From Marinoscillum furvescens DSM 4134 (GTDB taxonomy: Bacteria > Bacteroidota > Bacteroidia > Cytophagales > Cyclobacteriaceae), in contig NZ_QREG01000005.1 in assembly GCF_003386095.1 (NCBI RefSeq), positions 22,948-86,947 of the forward strand: 64,000 nucleotides of DNA, written 5' to 3'. The notes under the pieces were generated by a model, which saw only the letters and a list, made by a program, of their open reading frames with translations, had not been told where the DNA came from and ran no database searches. Positions 39,156 to 48,184 of this stretch are shown piece after piece. Position 1 is the stretch's first letter; each line of letters opens with the position of its first letter. Position numbers and translations under genes: made by a program.

Positions 39156-39770
39156 ATGGATTCAAAAGAAGTGCTGGAATTTTTGAAACGAGTACAGGCG
39201 ATGGCAAAAACGGGGCTTTCCTATACTGAAAACCCCTATGATGTGGAGCGCTATGAAGAACTACGCGATACATCCAATGCTTTACTGGCCAAATGGTCTG
39301 AATCGGATGAAAAAGAGGTCAGGTTTTTCTTTGATCAGTTAGACACCTACCCCACGCCCAAGATAGATGTGCGCGGCCTGGTCATGCAAGAAGGTAAGGT
39401 GCTGATGATTCGTGAAAAAGTAGATGGCAAATGGGCCATGCCAGGTGGCTGGTGTGATATCGGGTATACTCCCTCAGAGAACATCCGCAAGGAGATATTT
39501 GAAGAGAGCGGACTGGAAGTAAAAGTAAGCCGTCTGCTGAGTGTTTGGGATAAGAAAATGCATGACCACCCACCAGAGGCCGCATATGTATACAAGCTGA
39601 GTTTTTTGTGTGAAATCACGGGTGGAGCTCTTGTTCCAGGTCATGAGACTTTAGGTGCAGACTTTTTTGATGTGGATGACCTACCGGAATTGTCTTTACC
39701 TAGAAATACTGAGGACCAGGTGCGAAGGCTGGTGGAGCTGGCAAACAAGGAAGGGCTAGATTTCGATTGA
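39156..39770 (+). CDS. Nudix hydrolase with N-terminal Nudix_N_2-like domain
   Basis: 204 residues. Residues 1-60 are a helical N-terminal domain, as in YjhB-like ADP-ribose pyrophosphatases. The Nudix box is GGWCDIGYTPSENIRKEIFEESG: it keeps the E-E-x-G core but has Tyr where the first Glu of the consensus is usual and Lys for Arg, which is typical of this subfamily. It probably hydrolyses nucleotide-sugar or ADP-ribose substrates. Confidence 0.85.
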   Translation: MDSKEVLEFLKRVQAMAKTGLSYTENPYDVERYEELRDTSNALLAKWSESDEKEVRFFFDQLDTYPTPKIDVRGLVMQEGKVLMIREKVDGKWAMPGGWCDIGYTPSENIRKEIFEESGLEVKVSRLLSVWDKKMHDHPPEAAYVYKLSFLCEITGGALVPGHETLGADFFDVDDLPELSLPRNTEDQVRRLVELANKEGLDFD

Positions 39771-39778
39771 AAATAAAA

Positions 39779-39807
39779 AAAGCGTGATGCTTTTACCATC
39801 ACGCTTT
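39779..39807. terminator. Bidirectional terminator between nudix and glmM genes
   Basis: AAAGCGTGATG (39779-39789) pairs perfectly with CATCACGCTTT (39797-39807), flanked by an A-run on the left. It serves the convergent Nudix (plus) and glmM (minus) genes. Confidence 0.85.
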
Positions 39808-39833
39808 CGCTGTTCTTGAGGATTTAGTTTGCT

Positions 39834-41216
39834 TTAATTCGCAATCAGTTCCTTGATATCCATCATCAGTTTTTGAGCCAGGTGATCTGCCGTAGATTGG
39901 CTGTCAGACTCTGCATAAATCCGGATGATAGGCTCGGTATTAGACTTGCGCAAGTGTACCCACTCGGTATCAAATTCTATTTTTAAGCCATCTATCGTAC
40001 TAAACTTGTTTTTGGCATACTTGGACTTTAGGTTTTCCAAGACTGCATCCAGGTCTAACTCAGGGTCTAGCTCTATCTTGTTTTTAGAGATGTAGTAGTT
40101 GGGGTATTTGGCTCGGAGCATCGAGGTACTTTTGCCAAACTCTGCCAGGTGCGATAAGAATAAGGCAATGCCTACGAGTGCGTCTCTACCGTAATGAAGT
40201 TCTGGTAAAATGACGCCACCATTACCTTCTCCACCGATAACAGCATTGGTTTCTTTCATTTTGGTCACCACATTGACCTCTCCTACTGCTGCAGCTTCGT
40301 AAGTGCCTCCATGTTTTTCAGTCACGTCACGTAGGGCTCGCGTAGACGATAGGTTAGACACCGTGTTGCCTGGCTTTTTGCCAAGTACATAATCAGCCAC
40401 TGATACCAGCGTGTATTCTTCTCCAAATGGCTGACCATCTTCACAGACCATGACGAGACGGTCTACATCAGGATCTACCACAAAGCCCAGATCGTAGCTG
40501 CCACCCGCTATTTCATTGCAGATATGAGTAATATTTTCTGGTACAGGTTCTGGATTGTGTGGAAAAACTCCGTTTGGCTCACAGTATAACTCTGTTACCT
40601 GCACACCCAGCTTTTTGAGGAGTCTGGGTACGGCTATTCCTCCGGTGCTATTTACGGCATCTATTGCCACTTTGAAACCACGAGCCTGAATGGCTTTGAT
40701 ATTGATCAGATCCAGTTTCAGTATTTCGTCGATGTGCCAATCGATGTAATCATCGCGCTCCGTTACCGTGCCAAATTTCTTTGGATCTACAAAGAGAATA
40801 TCTTTGGATTCTGCCCATTCGAGGACTTTTTTGCCATCTGCAGCAGAGATAAATTCTCCGTTTTCGTTGAGCAGTTTTAAGGCATTCCAGCCGGATGGGT
40901 TGTGGCTGGCGGTGAGGATAATTCCTCCTTGGGCCTTTTCATTTACCACGGCCATTTCTACTGTAGGTGTGGTGCTCAGGCCAAGGTCTACTACGTCTAT
41001 TCCTTGAGCGATCAGTGTGTTGATCACAATTTGTCGGAAACTTTTTCCTGACGGTCGAGCATCACGACCAAGGACTACCTTGGGGGCTTCATGACGCTCT
41101 TTGATCCACATGCCATAACCAGCAGCGAATTTTGCAACATCGATGGGAGTGAGCGTTTCGCCCACTTTTCCTCCTACCGTACCTCTCAGTCCGGAAATTG
41201 ATTTAATTAGTGACAA
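39834..41216 (-). CDS. glmM: Phosphoglucosamine mutase family protein
   Basis: 460 residues, TTG start (MSLIKSISGLRGTVGG). The phosphoserine motif is ILTASHNPSGWNALKL, the metal-binding loop is VVDPDVDRLV, the sugar-binding loop GGEGNGGVI and the phosphate-binding loop RKSNTEPIIRIYAES. It interconverts hexosamine-1- and -6-phosphates for peptidoglycan and LPS. Phosphomannomutase activity cannot be excluded without structural comparison. Confidence 0.9.
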   Translation of the reverse strand: MSLIKSISGLRGTVGGKVGETLTPIDVAKFAAGYGMWIKERHEAPKVVLGRDARPSGKSFRQIVINTLIAQGIDVVDLGLSTTPTVEMAVVNEKAQGGIILTASHNPSGWNALKLLNENGEFISAADGKKVLEWAESKDILFVDPKKFGTVTERDDYIDWHIDEILKLDLINIKAIQARGFKVAIDAVNSTGGIAVPRLLKKLGVQVTELYCEPNGVFPHNPEPVPENITHICNEIAGGSYDLGFVVDPDVDRLVMVCEDGQPFGEEYTLVSVADYVLGKKPGNTVSNLSSTRALRDVTEKHGGTYEAAAVGEVNVVTKMKETNAVIGGEGNGGVILPELHYGRDALVGIALFLSHLAEFGKSTSMLRAKYPNYYISKNKIELDPELDLDAVLENLKSKYAKNKFSTIDGLKIEFDTEWVHLRKSNTEPIIRIYAESDSQSTADHLAQKLMMDIKELIAN

Positions 41217-41320
41217 TTCAAGTGAATTTGAAGGACAGGTGAGCGCTAAATGAGCTCGGTGCCTGTCGGGTTAGACATTTGATTAATCAAATAAAAACAG
41301 GGTGGTCTATACCTAATGGT

Positions 41321-41551
41321 TTAGTTAAATTTTGCCATGACTTTATTGACTTCCGAGTCGGGGTTGCCACAGGATTCGTCACCAGTCATGGTTTTGCCAC
41401 AGTACCCGCAGGTTGCGCCTTCTTTATTTAAGAAAGGGCTTTGCGAAGCACATGTGCCTTTAAATTCGCCATTTTTCTTAAGGATGAGCCTTACAGACAT
41501 CAGTACGAAAAACAATGCGATAAATCCTATTCCTAGTAATACAGTAGCCAT
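41321..41551 (-). CDS. Small membrane protein with paired cysteines, NqrM-like
   Basis: 76 residues. Residues 1-23 form one membrane segment (VLLGIGFIALFFVLMSVRL), followed by KGTCASQ and CGYCGKTMTGDESCG. The membrane segment plus K-G-T/S-C and C-x-x-C-G resembles NqrM (DUF539), a maturation factor of the Na+-translocating NADH dehydrogenase. This assignment is tentative because no nqr genes are in the window. Confidence 0.55.
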   Translation of the reverse strand: MATVLLGIGFIALFFVLMSVRLILKKNGEFKGTCASQSPFLNKEGATCGYCGKTMTGDESCGNPDSEVNKVMAKFN

Positions 41552-41630
41552 GGGGTTACAATTTGCGACAAAATTAAAGAATATTTGTGTTCTTGTATTG
41601 CCTTAACACATTTAGATCATTAATCATTTC

Positions 41631-42449
41631 ATGAAGCCCGGACAATTAGCAAAACCAGACCCCAATAGGACACAAAAACTCGATGCATTTGACCGCTTGC
41701 TGACGATCATGGATGAATTGCGCGAGAATTGTCCATGGGATAAAAAACAAACGATGGAAACCTTGCGCCACCTCACCATAGAGGAGACTTATGAATTGGG
41801 CGATGCGATATTGGAAGGTGACCTGGATGAGGTGAAAAAGGAACTTGGAGACTTAATGCTTCATATGGTGTTTTATGCAAGGATTGGTTCCGAAAAAGGG
41901 GCATTTGACGTGGCAGATGTTCTCAATGGAGTCTGTGATAAACTCATCACAAGACATCCGCACATCTATGGGGATGTTCATGCAGATGATGAAGAGGCGG
42001 TCAAGGAAAACTGGGAGAAAATTAAGCTGAAAGAAAAGGGTAATAAATCGGTACTTGGTGGTGTGCCAGCATCACTTCCTGCCATGGTCAAAGCAATGCG
42101 CATTCAAGAAAAAGCCCGTGGAGCAGGTTTTGACTGGGAAAAGAAAGAACAGGTTTGGGAAAAAGTGGAGGAAGAAATGCAGGAGTTTAAAAATGAATTT
42201 AACATCAGTAAAGGACCAGTGGATCAAGAAAAGGCCATGAATGAATTTGGTGACTTGCTGTTTTCGCTAGTCAACTATTCTCGGTTTATCGACATCAACC
42301 CCGAAGAGGCGCTGGAGCGAACCAACAAGAAGTTTATCAAGCGATTTAATTACCTGGAGTTAGAATCCAAAAAAGACGGTAAATCACTCGACGAGATGAC
42401 TCTGGACGAAATGGATCAGTACTGGGAGGAAGCTAAAACCAAAGGTTGA
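41631..42449 (+). CDS. mazG: Nucleoside triphosphate pyrophosphohydrolase MazG
   Basis: 272 residues with two MazG domains: LRENCPWDKKQTMETLRHLTIEETYELGDAI and a second EEEMQEFK...EFGDLLFSLVNYSRF. The EExxE and ExxD metal-binding motifs are present in both. It hydrolyses NTPs or dNTPs to the monophosphate and is ordinary housekeeping. Confidence 0.93.
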   Translation: MKPGQLAKPDPNRTQKLDAFDRLLTIMDELRENCPWDKKQTMETLRHLTIEETYELGDAILEGDLDEVKKELGDLMLHMVFYARIGSEKGAFDVADVLNGVCDKLITRHPHIYGDVHADDEEAVKENWEKIKLKEKGNKSVLGGVPASLPAMVKAMRIQEKARGAGFDWEKKEQVWEKVEEEMQEFKNEFNISKGPVDQEKAMNEFGDLLFSLVNYSRFIDINPEEALERTNKKFIKRFNYLELESKKDGKSLDEMTLDEMDQYWEEAKTKG

Positions 42450-42515
42450 GGAGGAATTCAATTCAAAAAAATTCGTATTTTACTTCATAGACTTTTAACC
42501 TAACTATTTAAAGCG

Positions 42516-42935
42516 ATGAACGATTTGAAGATTAATCACCTTGCCGTGCTTGTATGCCTTGTGTGGATGTTTGTACTGGGTTTTTCATGGTATGGGCCCA
42601 TATTTGGCGAGCCGTGGATGGCCATGACCGGATTGGATTTGGAAACTATTGAAGCAAATCCTCCTGGAGCAGGGGTTTGGATTTCTAATGTATTATCCAG
42701 CTTGTTGCCATTGTACCTGATCGCCTACATGTTTGTTCGCATGAATGTACGATCAGCAGTTTCCGGGCTCACTTTTGGTTTTTTGCTGGGCTTTGTGCTG
42801 TACTTACTGCCTCACCTTACATCAGGCATGTTTTCTCAAGATCCCTATCCTCTTGCCTGGATTGAAGGAGGCTTTCAGGTAGTAGGCTGGACGGTGTCTG
42901 GTCTGGTGTTGGGAGCGTGGACTAAAACAAGATAA
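42516..42935 (+). CDS. DUF1761-like four-helix membrane protein
   Basis: 139 residues with four membrane segments. INHLAVLVC at the N terminus and FSWYGPIFGEPWM near the first helix match the DUF1761 family of unknown function. It precedes the SRPBCC gene by about 110 bp. Confidence 0.75.
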   Translation: MNDLKINHLAVLVCLVWMFVLGFSWYGPIFGEPWMAMTGLDLETIEANPPGAGVWISNVLSSLLPLYLIAYMFVRMNVRSAVSGLTFGFLLGFVLYLLPHLTSGMFSQDPYPLAWIEGGFQVVGWTVSGLVLGAWTKTR

Positions 42936-43043
42936 CTCTTCTCTGTGCCAGCCGTGTGGTTATCGGCTGGCCTGGCTTTTCTTTCTTTCGAGTTAAAACT
43001 TTTGATTCGCAAGAGGGTTTCTTGCATGGGGAATCCTAAATCT

Positions 43044-43481
43044 ATGCGACTTACGCTTAAAACTAAAGTCAATTCTAATATATCCGCTGTAATCAATGGC
43101 TTTGACCAGAAGCTATTTTTGGCATTGAACCCTCCCTTTCCCCAGGTAAAGCTGAAGCAGTTTGATGGCTGTGAAACCGGTGATGTGGTATCGCTGGAGC
43201 TCAATTTCCTCTTATTTAAGCAAGTTTGGACGAGTGAAATCACCGAAGAATCCCGTACAGCTGACCGCTGGTATTTTGTGGATGTAGGTGTAAAGCTTCC
43301 TTTTTTTCTCAGTGGGTGGGAGCATGAACACATCGTGGAGCAGGAGGATTCAGGCTCGGTGATCATTGATCATATTCAATACCGAACAGGTACTCTATTT
43401 ACAGATTTGCTGATGTACCCAGCTTTGATGCTGCAGTTTGCCTATCGCAGGCCAATATACAGACGCTTCTTTCGACAATAA
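43044..43481 (+). CDS. SRPBCC-fold ligand-binding protein
   Basis: 145 residues from the ATG at 43044 (MRLTLKTKVNSNISAV), chosen because the SRPBCC fold starts there; an upstream in-frame extension to 42945 lacks homologous character. FDQKLFLALNPPFPQVKLKQFDGCETGDVV followed by the C-terminal helix MYPALMLQFAYRRPIYRRFF is the pattern of a START-like Bacteroidota family of unknown ligand. Confidence 0.75.
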   Translation: MRLTLKTKVNSNISAVINGFDQKLFLALNPPFPQVKLKQFDGCETGDVVSLELNFLLFKQVWTSEITEESRTADRWYFVDVGVKLPFFLSGWEHEHIVEQEDSGSVIIDHIQYRTGTLFTDLLMYPALMLQFAYRRPIYRRFFRQ

Positions 43482-43483
43482 AA

Positions 43484-43506
43484 AAGCCCGCGGTGATAGC
43501 GGGCTT
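43484..43506. terminator. Intrinsic terminator after the SRPBCC gene
   Basis: AAGCCCGC (43484-43491) pairs perfectly with GCGGGCTT (43499-43506) with a 7-nt loop. It lies between convergent genes and starts three bases past the SRPBCC stop codon. Confidence 0.85.
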
Positions 43507-43533
43507 CTTGAAATTTTTCAACCTTTTAGGATA

Positions 43534-44172
43534 CTATGCATCTTTCCATTTGATCGTGCATCCAATAGCTCTTTTGCTTGTCACAGCAGGTTTTTTGCCA
43601 TCTAAAAGCGCGTTGATAGCGTCTTCTACGTAGGTTTTACTTACATCAGCTTCTTCACTGGGGCTATCGTCTATAGCGCCGATGTACTCCACGCGTAGTT
43701 TGTTGCCTTCCTTGTTCAGTACGTATACATGAGGAGTTTTAGTAGCTCCATAGGCTCTGGCTACGTTTTGTTCGTCATCTCTTAGGTAGGGAAATGTGTA
43801 TCCTTTAGCTGATGACCGTTCTTTCATTTTCTCCATGGCATCACCCGGTTGTTTGGAGATATCATTGGGGTTGATAGCGATCACTGGAAACCCTTTGCCG
43901 CTGTATTTTTTGTCCAACTCAATGATTCGCTGCTCATACAGCTTGGCATAAGGACAGGTATTGCATGTAAATATCACTACAAAACCTTTGGCGTCTTTGT
44001 AGCTGTCCAGAGAGACCATTTTGCCATCTACATTAGGTAATTCAAAACCAGTAGCAACATCACCTACTTCCAATCCGTCATTTTCACTTTCCATAGCATT
44101 TACGAAAAGCACGGCCACTGTGACAAGCAGGCCGGTGATTAGTAACATTGATTTTTTCATAGAATTAGTCAT
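43534..44172 (-). CDS. Thioredoxin-fold peroxiredoxin-like exported protein
   Basis: 212 residues with an N-terminal signal or membrane anchor (LLITGLLVTVAVLFVNA); initiation may be at the first Met or at Met5. FTCNTCPYAKLYEQRI carries a CxxC in a redoxin (AhpC/TSA-like) fold, and the later YGATKTPHVYVL has the conserved cis-proline Thr-Pro. It overlaps the TlpA-like gene by four bases (ATGA). It is probably a periplasmic thiol oxidoreductase. Confidence 0.85.
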   Translation of the reverse strand: MTNSMKKSMLLITGLLVTVAVLFVNAMESENDGLEVGDVATGFELPNVDGKMVSLDSYKDAKGFVVIFTCNTCPYAKLYEQRIIELDKKYSGKGFPVIAINPNDISKQPGDAMEKMKERSSAKGYTFPYLRDDEQNVARAYGATKTPHVYVLNKEGNKLRVEYIGAIDDSPSEEADVSKTYVEDAINALLDGKKPAVTSKRAIGCTIKWKDA

Positions 44173-44642
44173 TTGGTTGATAACTTTTCGATCGTAGCGT
44201 TAAGCTCTTCTTCCGTAAAGGCACTTTCATAAAAATAGCGTTTGCCAGAAGGAGTTATAAACAGGGTGGCTGGAATGGCTCCACTCCAATTGTTGTCAAT
44301 CTTTTGAATGTATTGGTCAGCATCCTTTTCATCTAGTAAATATGTAGGTGCTTTGATTTCTTTTTTTGCTACGAGCTTTGCTACTTTCTCGAGTTGTCGT
44401 GGAAAGTCGAGACTGATAAAATACACCTCTGCTTTGTTTTCGGTATGCAGCTTATCAAAATGTGGCATTTCTTTTATGCAGGGTCCACACCATGAGGCCC
44501 AGAAGTTGATGATTCGAAGTTCGTCAGAGGATTCGGAAATCAGCTTATCCAGTTCGGGTAGCTTGATGGCTTTTACGTCTTGTGCTGCTGCCTGGCTGGA
44601 CAAACCGATGCACAGGATAATGGCTATAAAAAATGCTTTCAT
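44169..44642 (-). CDS. TlpA-like periplasmic thioredoxin
   Basis: 157 residues with a signal peptide (IAIILCIGLSSQAAAQ). The active site is FWASWCGPCIKEMPHFD (WCGPC), with the cis-Pro in GAIPATLFI. It is the first gene of a two-gene operon. Such proteins usually reduce cytochrome c or other disulfides; the target here is unknown. Confidence 0.88.
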   Translation of the reverse strand: MKAFFIAIILCIGLSSQAAAQDVKAIKLPELDKLISESSDELRIINFWASWCGPCIKEMPHFDKLHTENKAEVYFISLDFPRQLEKVAKLVAKKEIKAPTYLLDEKDADQYIQKIDNNWSGAIPATLFITPSGKRYFYESAFTEEELNATIEKLSTK

Positions 44643-45058
44643 TACTCAATAGCTTTACGTAATTGCGTTGAATAGGTTTACAAAAAATAAAAATTGTGTT
44701 TTTCTAAGAAAAACTAATGCAGTGGCACGGCTTTCTCAGGCTAGTTGGTAATATTCTGATAAAGTAGCAAAAAATAGTTCCAGAGGTTATGGCTTTTTTG
44801 GAGCTTTTGAGACATGATCATTTGGGATTTGACTGGGGTGGGATATTACGAAGAGAATAAATTTGATCCAAATCGCCCTGCTGATATTTATTCACATTTT
44901 ACCCACTTTATCCACAGGGGTGTAAATCAGGATAATAACAAACAGATATTCAGTCACTTACGCCGTTGCTCTTAAATGTGTCAGGTGTGGATAAGCCAGA
45001 ATTTTTTTAGATTGGCTGAATAGACTGGCTTATTTGAGTAGTCGAGTGAATGGTGCTG
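44643..45058. other. Gene-free region with DnaA boxes, candidate oriC
   Basis: 416 bp without a gene. TTATTCACA (44888-44896) and TTATCCACA (44908-44916) on the plus strand and TGTGGATAA (44986-44994, the reverse complement of TTATCCACA) match the DnaA-box consensus TTWTNCACA; two are the strongest E. coli form. An AT-rich stretch lies at 44683-44718 (aaaaaataaaaattgtgttttt). Such a set in one gap is suggestive of an origin, but no dnaA or parAB is nearby. Confidence 0.5.
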
Positions 45059-46852
45059 TTACTCTTTGGTTTGTCGGATTAGTTTCTTTCTGTAAGCGTT
45101 GAAAATCCGTGATTTAGAGACAAATCCAAGGTACTTGCCGTTATCTATTACTGGCAGATTCCATGCTTGTGTTAACTCAAATTTATTCATCACCGATTGC
45201 ATTTTTTCTTGGGGACTAACAAATGCCGGAGGTTTACTCATAAGTGTTTTGATGATGAGTTTGTCTCTTTTGTCAGACTCAAACATCATCTCGCGGATAT
45301 CGTCCAGGGTCACGATGCCTTCCAGTTCGTTTTTCTCATTCACCACAGGGAAGATGTTGCGCTTACTCTTCTTTACGAGATCTACGAGCTCTCCCAGCGT
45401 GGCATCCGGGTGGATGGTGAGCAAGTCCTTTTCGATGATTTTTTTCAGGTCGATCAGACTCAGGACTATACGGTCTCTGTCGTACTGTATGAGGTCTCCC
45501 TTTTCTATTAGGTTTTTAGTGTAGATGCTGTGTTTTTCGAAATAGGATATGGTGGTAAAGCTGATGGCTGATACGATCATCAGTGGCACAAACAGCATAT
45601 ACCCCCCGGTAATTTCTGCAATTAGGAATATGGCCGTAAGCGGGGCATGCAGCACGCCGCTCATCACTCCACACATGCCCACCAGGGTAAAGTTGCTGGC
45701 ACTGATAGAGCTGGAAGGTAGAATGATTTGGACTACACGGGTGAACAGAAAACCGGTGACCCCACCCATAAAAAGTGATGGAGCAAATACCCCTCCACTG
45801 CCTCCTGAGCCTATGGTAAGGGCGGTAGCAAAGGGCTTGGCCAGGATGATGGCAAACAGTACTGAGACGATCACCCATTGCTGTTCGGCCATGTGGTAAA
45901 AGAAGCTTCCGCTAAAAAATTTCACTTCATTGCCTTTGAGCAGACTGAGGATGGATTCATACCCTTCGCCATAGATGGGAGGAAAGACAAATATGATCAA
46001 TGCCAATGCAAGTCCACCTATGGCTGCCCTGCCATATGGCTGCTGTATTTTGTGGATCAGGTCTTCAGTGAAATATGTCACCCGTATAAAGTACAATGAA
46101 GCGAGTCCAGAGACTATTCCCAGCAAAATGTAATAGGGTGTATCATTGGCTGAGAAAGAGTCTACGATTTTGAATGAAAACAGGACATCCTCTCCTAACA
46201 GGATGATGGATACCAGCTGACCACTCACTGATGCAATAAGGATAGGGATGAATTTGCTGATTTTCACCTCAGTGAGTATTACCTCTATGGCAAAAATAAC
46301 TCCTGCAATGGGTGAGTTGAATATTGCTGAGATGGCTCCTGCTGCCCCACAGCCTATCAGCAGTGTTCGTTTCTTATAATCCAGGTGAAAAAACTGTCCA
46401 AAATTGGAGCCAATGGCAGAACCCGTGACCACAATGGGAGCCTCTAGTCCTACTGACCCGCCAAAACCTACGGTAATGGCACTTTTCAGCATATTGGACA
46501 TCATGTATCGCTTTCTGATCCTACTGGATGTTTTGGAAATGGCCCGCAGGATTCGTGTGATACCATGGCCCGGAGTATCTTTTACTATAAACTGCCGTAC
46601 CATAATGGTGAGTATGATACCTACAGCAGGGTATACGATATACAGGTAGTTTATCTTGGTGAGGTCCAGGTTTTGCTGAAGGAGGTGCTGTACGTAATGT
46701 ACGGTCGTTTTGAGGGTGACCGCTGCCAGCCCGGCAGTAAGCCCGATCACGCTGGCTACGATCAGCAAAAAGTTGTTATCGCTGATGTGTTTTAGGCGCC
46801 AGACCAGAAAGCGCATGAGCAAACGGGAAAACCTTTGGTGTTTTTCTGCCAC
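45059..46852 (-). CDS. ClC-type chloride channel/transporter with two CBS domains
   Basis: 597 residues, GTG start. The ClC pore motifs are GFGGSVGLEAPIVVTG (gating Glu), GCGAAGAISAIFNSPIAGVIFAIE and GSGGSGGVFAPSLFMGG. After the membrane part, two CBS domains (about residues 450-585: IHPDATLGELVDLVKKSK..., VSPQEKMQSVMNKF...) form a regulatory module that typically binds adenosine nucleotides. It is a Cl-/H+ antiporter or channel; which one is not decidable by eye. Confidence 0.93.
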   Translation of the reverse strand: MAEKHQRFSRLLMRFLVWRLKHISDNNFLLIVASVIGLTAGLAAVTLKTTVHYVQHLLQQNLDLTKINYLYIVYPAVGIILTIMVRQFIVKDTPGHGITRILRAISKTSSRIRKRYMMSNMLKSAITVGFGGSVGLEAPIVVTGSAIGSNFGQFFHLDYKKRTLLIGCGAAGAISAIFNSPIAGVIFAIEVILTEVKISKFIPILIASVSGQLVSIILLGEDVLFSFKIVDSFSANDTPYYILLGIVSGLASLYFIRVTYFTEDLIHKIQQPYGRAAIGGLALALIIFVFPPIYGEGYESILSLLKGNEVKFFSGSFFYHMAEQQWVIVSVLFAIILAKPFATALTIGSGGSGGVFAPSLFMGGVTGFLFTRVVQIILPSSSISASNFTLVGMCGVMSGVLHAPLTAIFLIAEITGGYMLFVPLMIVSAISFTTISYFEKHSIYTKNLIEKGDLIQYDRDRIVLSLIDLKKIIEKDLLTIHPDATLGELVDLVKKSKRNIFPVVNEKNELEGIVTLDDIREMMFESDKRDKLIIKTLMSKPPAFVSPQEKMQSVMNKFELTQAWNLPVIDNGKYLGFVSKSRIFNAYRKKLIRQTKE

Positions 46853-46912
46853 GACGCGGCAAAGTTAAAATTTCAGATTCAGCATAACTTTATGTAAAGC
46901 AAAAAATTACGC

Positions 46913-47302
46913 ATGGAATTTACGCAAATCAAAGAGACATGTCTATATGTAGCGGATATTAAAGCGAGCAGGACTTTTTATGAAGGTATTCTGAACCTTC
47001 CGGTGATTTCCGAGGTTCAGGGTCGGCACGTGTTTTTTAGGTGTGGTAGCTCGGTCTTGTTGTGCTTTTTGGCGGAGGTCACTCGCCAGGAACAAAATCT
47101 GCCCCCACACTATGCTCACGGCAAGCTGCATATTGCTTTGGAAGTTCCGCAAGATCAGTATGAAGCTGTGAAAGCCCAGCTGGTACACTCCGGGGTAGCG
47201 ATCACCCATGAGCAATCCTGGAAGGGGGCGTTGAAGTCCTTTTATTTTGAGGATCCCGATGGGCACGTGTTAGAAATAGTGCCTCCGGGGATATGGGAAT
47301 AG
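46913..47302 (+). CDS. VOC/glyoxalase-bleomycin-resistance fold protein
   Basis: 129 residues, one VOC module pair. ETCLYVADIKASRTFYEGIL and FYFEDPDGHVLEIVPPG are the canonical first and last beta-alpha-beta motifs, with the metal-binding His and Glu. The substrate is unknown. It ends one base from the map gene on the opposite strand. Confidence 0.85.
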   Translation: MEFTQIKETCLYVADIKASRTFYEGILNLPVISEVQGRHVFFRCGSSVLLCFLAEVTRQEQNLPPHYAHGKLHIALEVPQDQYEAVKAQLVHSGVAITHEQSWKGALKSFYFEDPDGHVLEIVPPGIWE

Positions 47303-48094
47303 CTATACCAAAAGGCCACCTACTTTTTCCAAAGCTTCCTCTATGTATTTGAAGCTGGACAGGATTTCGGGTTTGCCGTCTACGATAGCCACGTCATGCT
47401 CAAAATGGGCTGATGGCTGGCGATCTGCCGTGACGATGGTCCACCCATCCGAAAGCTGCACCACTCGGCGGGTGCCCATATTGATCATCGGCTCAATGGC
47501 GATTACGAGCCCTTCTTTCAGTTTAGGTCCGCGCCCGCGTTTGCCATAGTTGGGTACTTCTGGAGATTCGTGCATTTTCTTGCCCAGGCCATGGCCTACG
47601 AGCTCGCGCACTACTCCGTATCCAAAGCTCTCGGTATAGTTCTGGATGGCATACCCAATGTCCCCAATTCGGTTTCCAGCTACTGTCTGTTCGATGCCCT
47701 TGTAGAGGCTTTCTTTGGTGACTTTTAGGAGTTGTTTAATGTCATCGGCGATTTCACCCACCGCGAAAGTGTAGGCATGGTCTCCGTAATAGCCATTTTT
47801 CAATGCCCCACAATCCAACCCTACAATGTCGCCTTCCTCTAAAGGTCGGTTGGTCGGTAAGCCATGAACTACCTGTTCGTTTACAGACGTGATAATCGTA
47901 TTTGGATAGTCATATAAGCCCAAAAATCCCGGTTCTGCACCTTGATCCCGAATAAATTCTTCAGCGATTTTATCGAGTTGTAGAGGAGTGATACCCGGCT
48001 GAATGTGCTCCGCCATTAGGCCGAGGGTTTTGGAAACAATCAGCGCACTTTCGCGCATGATCTCTATTTCTTCTTTGGACTTGTAATGAATCAT
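47303..48094 (-). CDS. map: Methionine aminopeptidase type I
   Basis: 263 residues. HGLPTNRPLEEGDIVGLDCGALKNGYYGDHAYTF contains the first metal ligands, and GHGLGKKMHESPEVPNYG and VIAIEPMINMG supply the remaining His/Glu ligands. It removes initiator methionine. The start at the ATG at 48094 fits the family N terminus (MIHYKSKEEIEIMRESA). Confidence 0.96.
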   Translation of the reverse strand: MIHYKSKEEIEIMRESALIVSKTLGLMAEHIQPGITPLQLDKIAEEFIRDQGAEPGFLGLYDYPNTIITSVNEQVVHGLPTNRPLEEGDIVGLDCGALKNGYYGDHAYTFAVGEIADDIKQLLKVTKESLYKGIEQTVAGNRIGDIGYAIQNYTESFGYGVVRELVGHGLGKKMHESPEVPNYGKRGRGPKLKEGLVIAIEPMINMGTRRVVQLSDGWTIVTADRQPSAHFEHDVAIVDGKPEILSSFKYIEEALEKVGGLLV

Positions 48095-48132
48095 GAACTA
48101 TAAACTGGAGAAAGTGCAAAACTAACACAAAC

Positions 48133-48164
48133 AAAAAACCCCCCGAGGAGTCGGAGGGTTTTTT
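48133..48164 (-). terminator. Intrinsic terminator downstream of the SPOR gene
   Basis: AAAAAACCCCCCGA (48133-48146) pairs with TCGGAGGGTTTTTT (48151-48164) with one mismatch and a GGAG loop. On the minus strand it follows the SPOR-domain gene with a T-tract. Confidence 0.85.
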
Positions 48165-48184
48165 ATGCCATATGGCTATATGAT

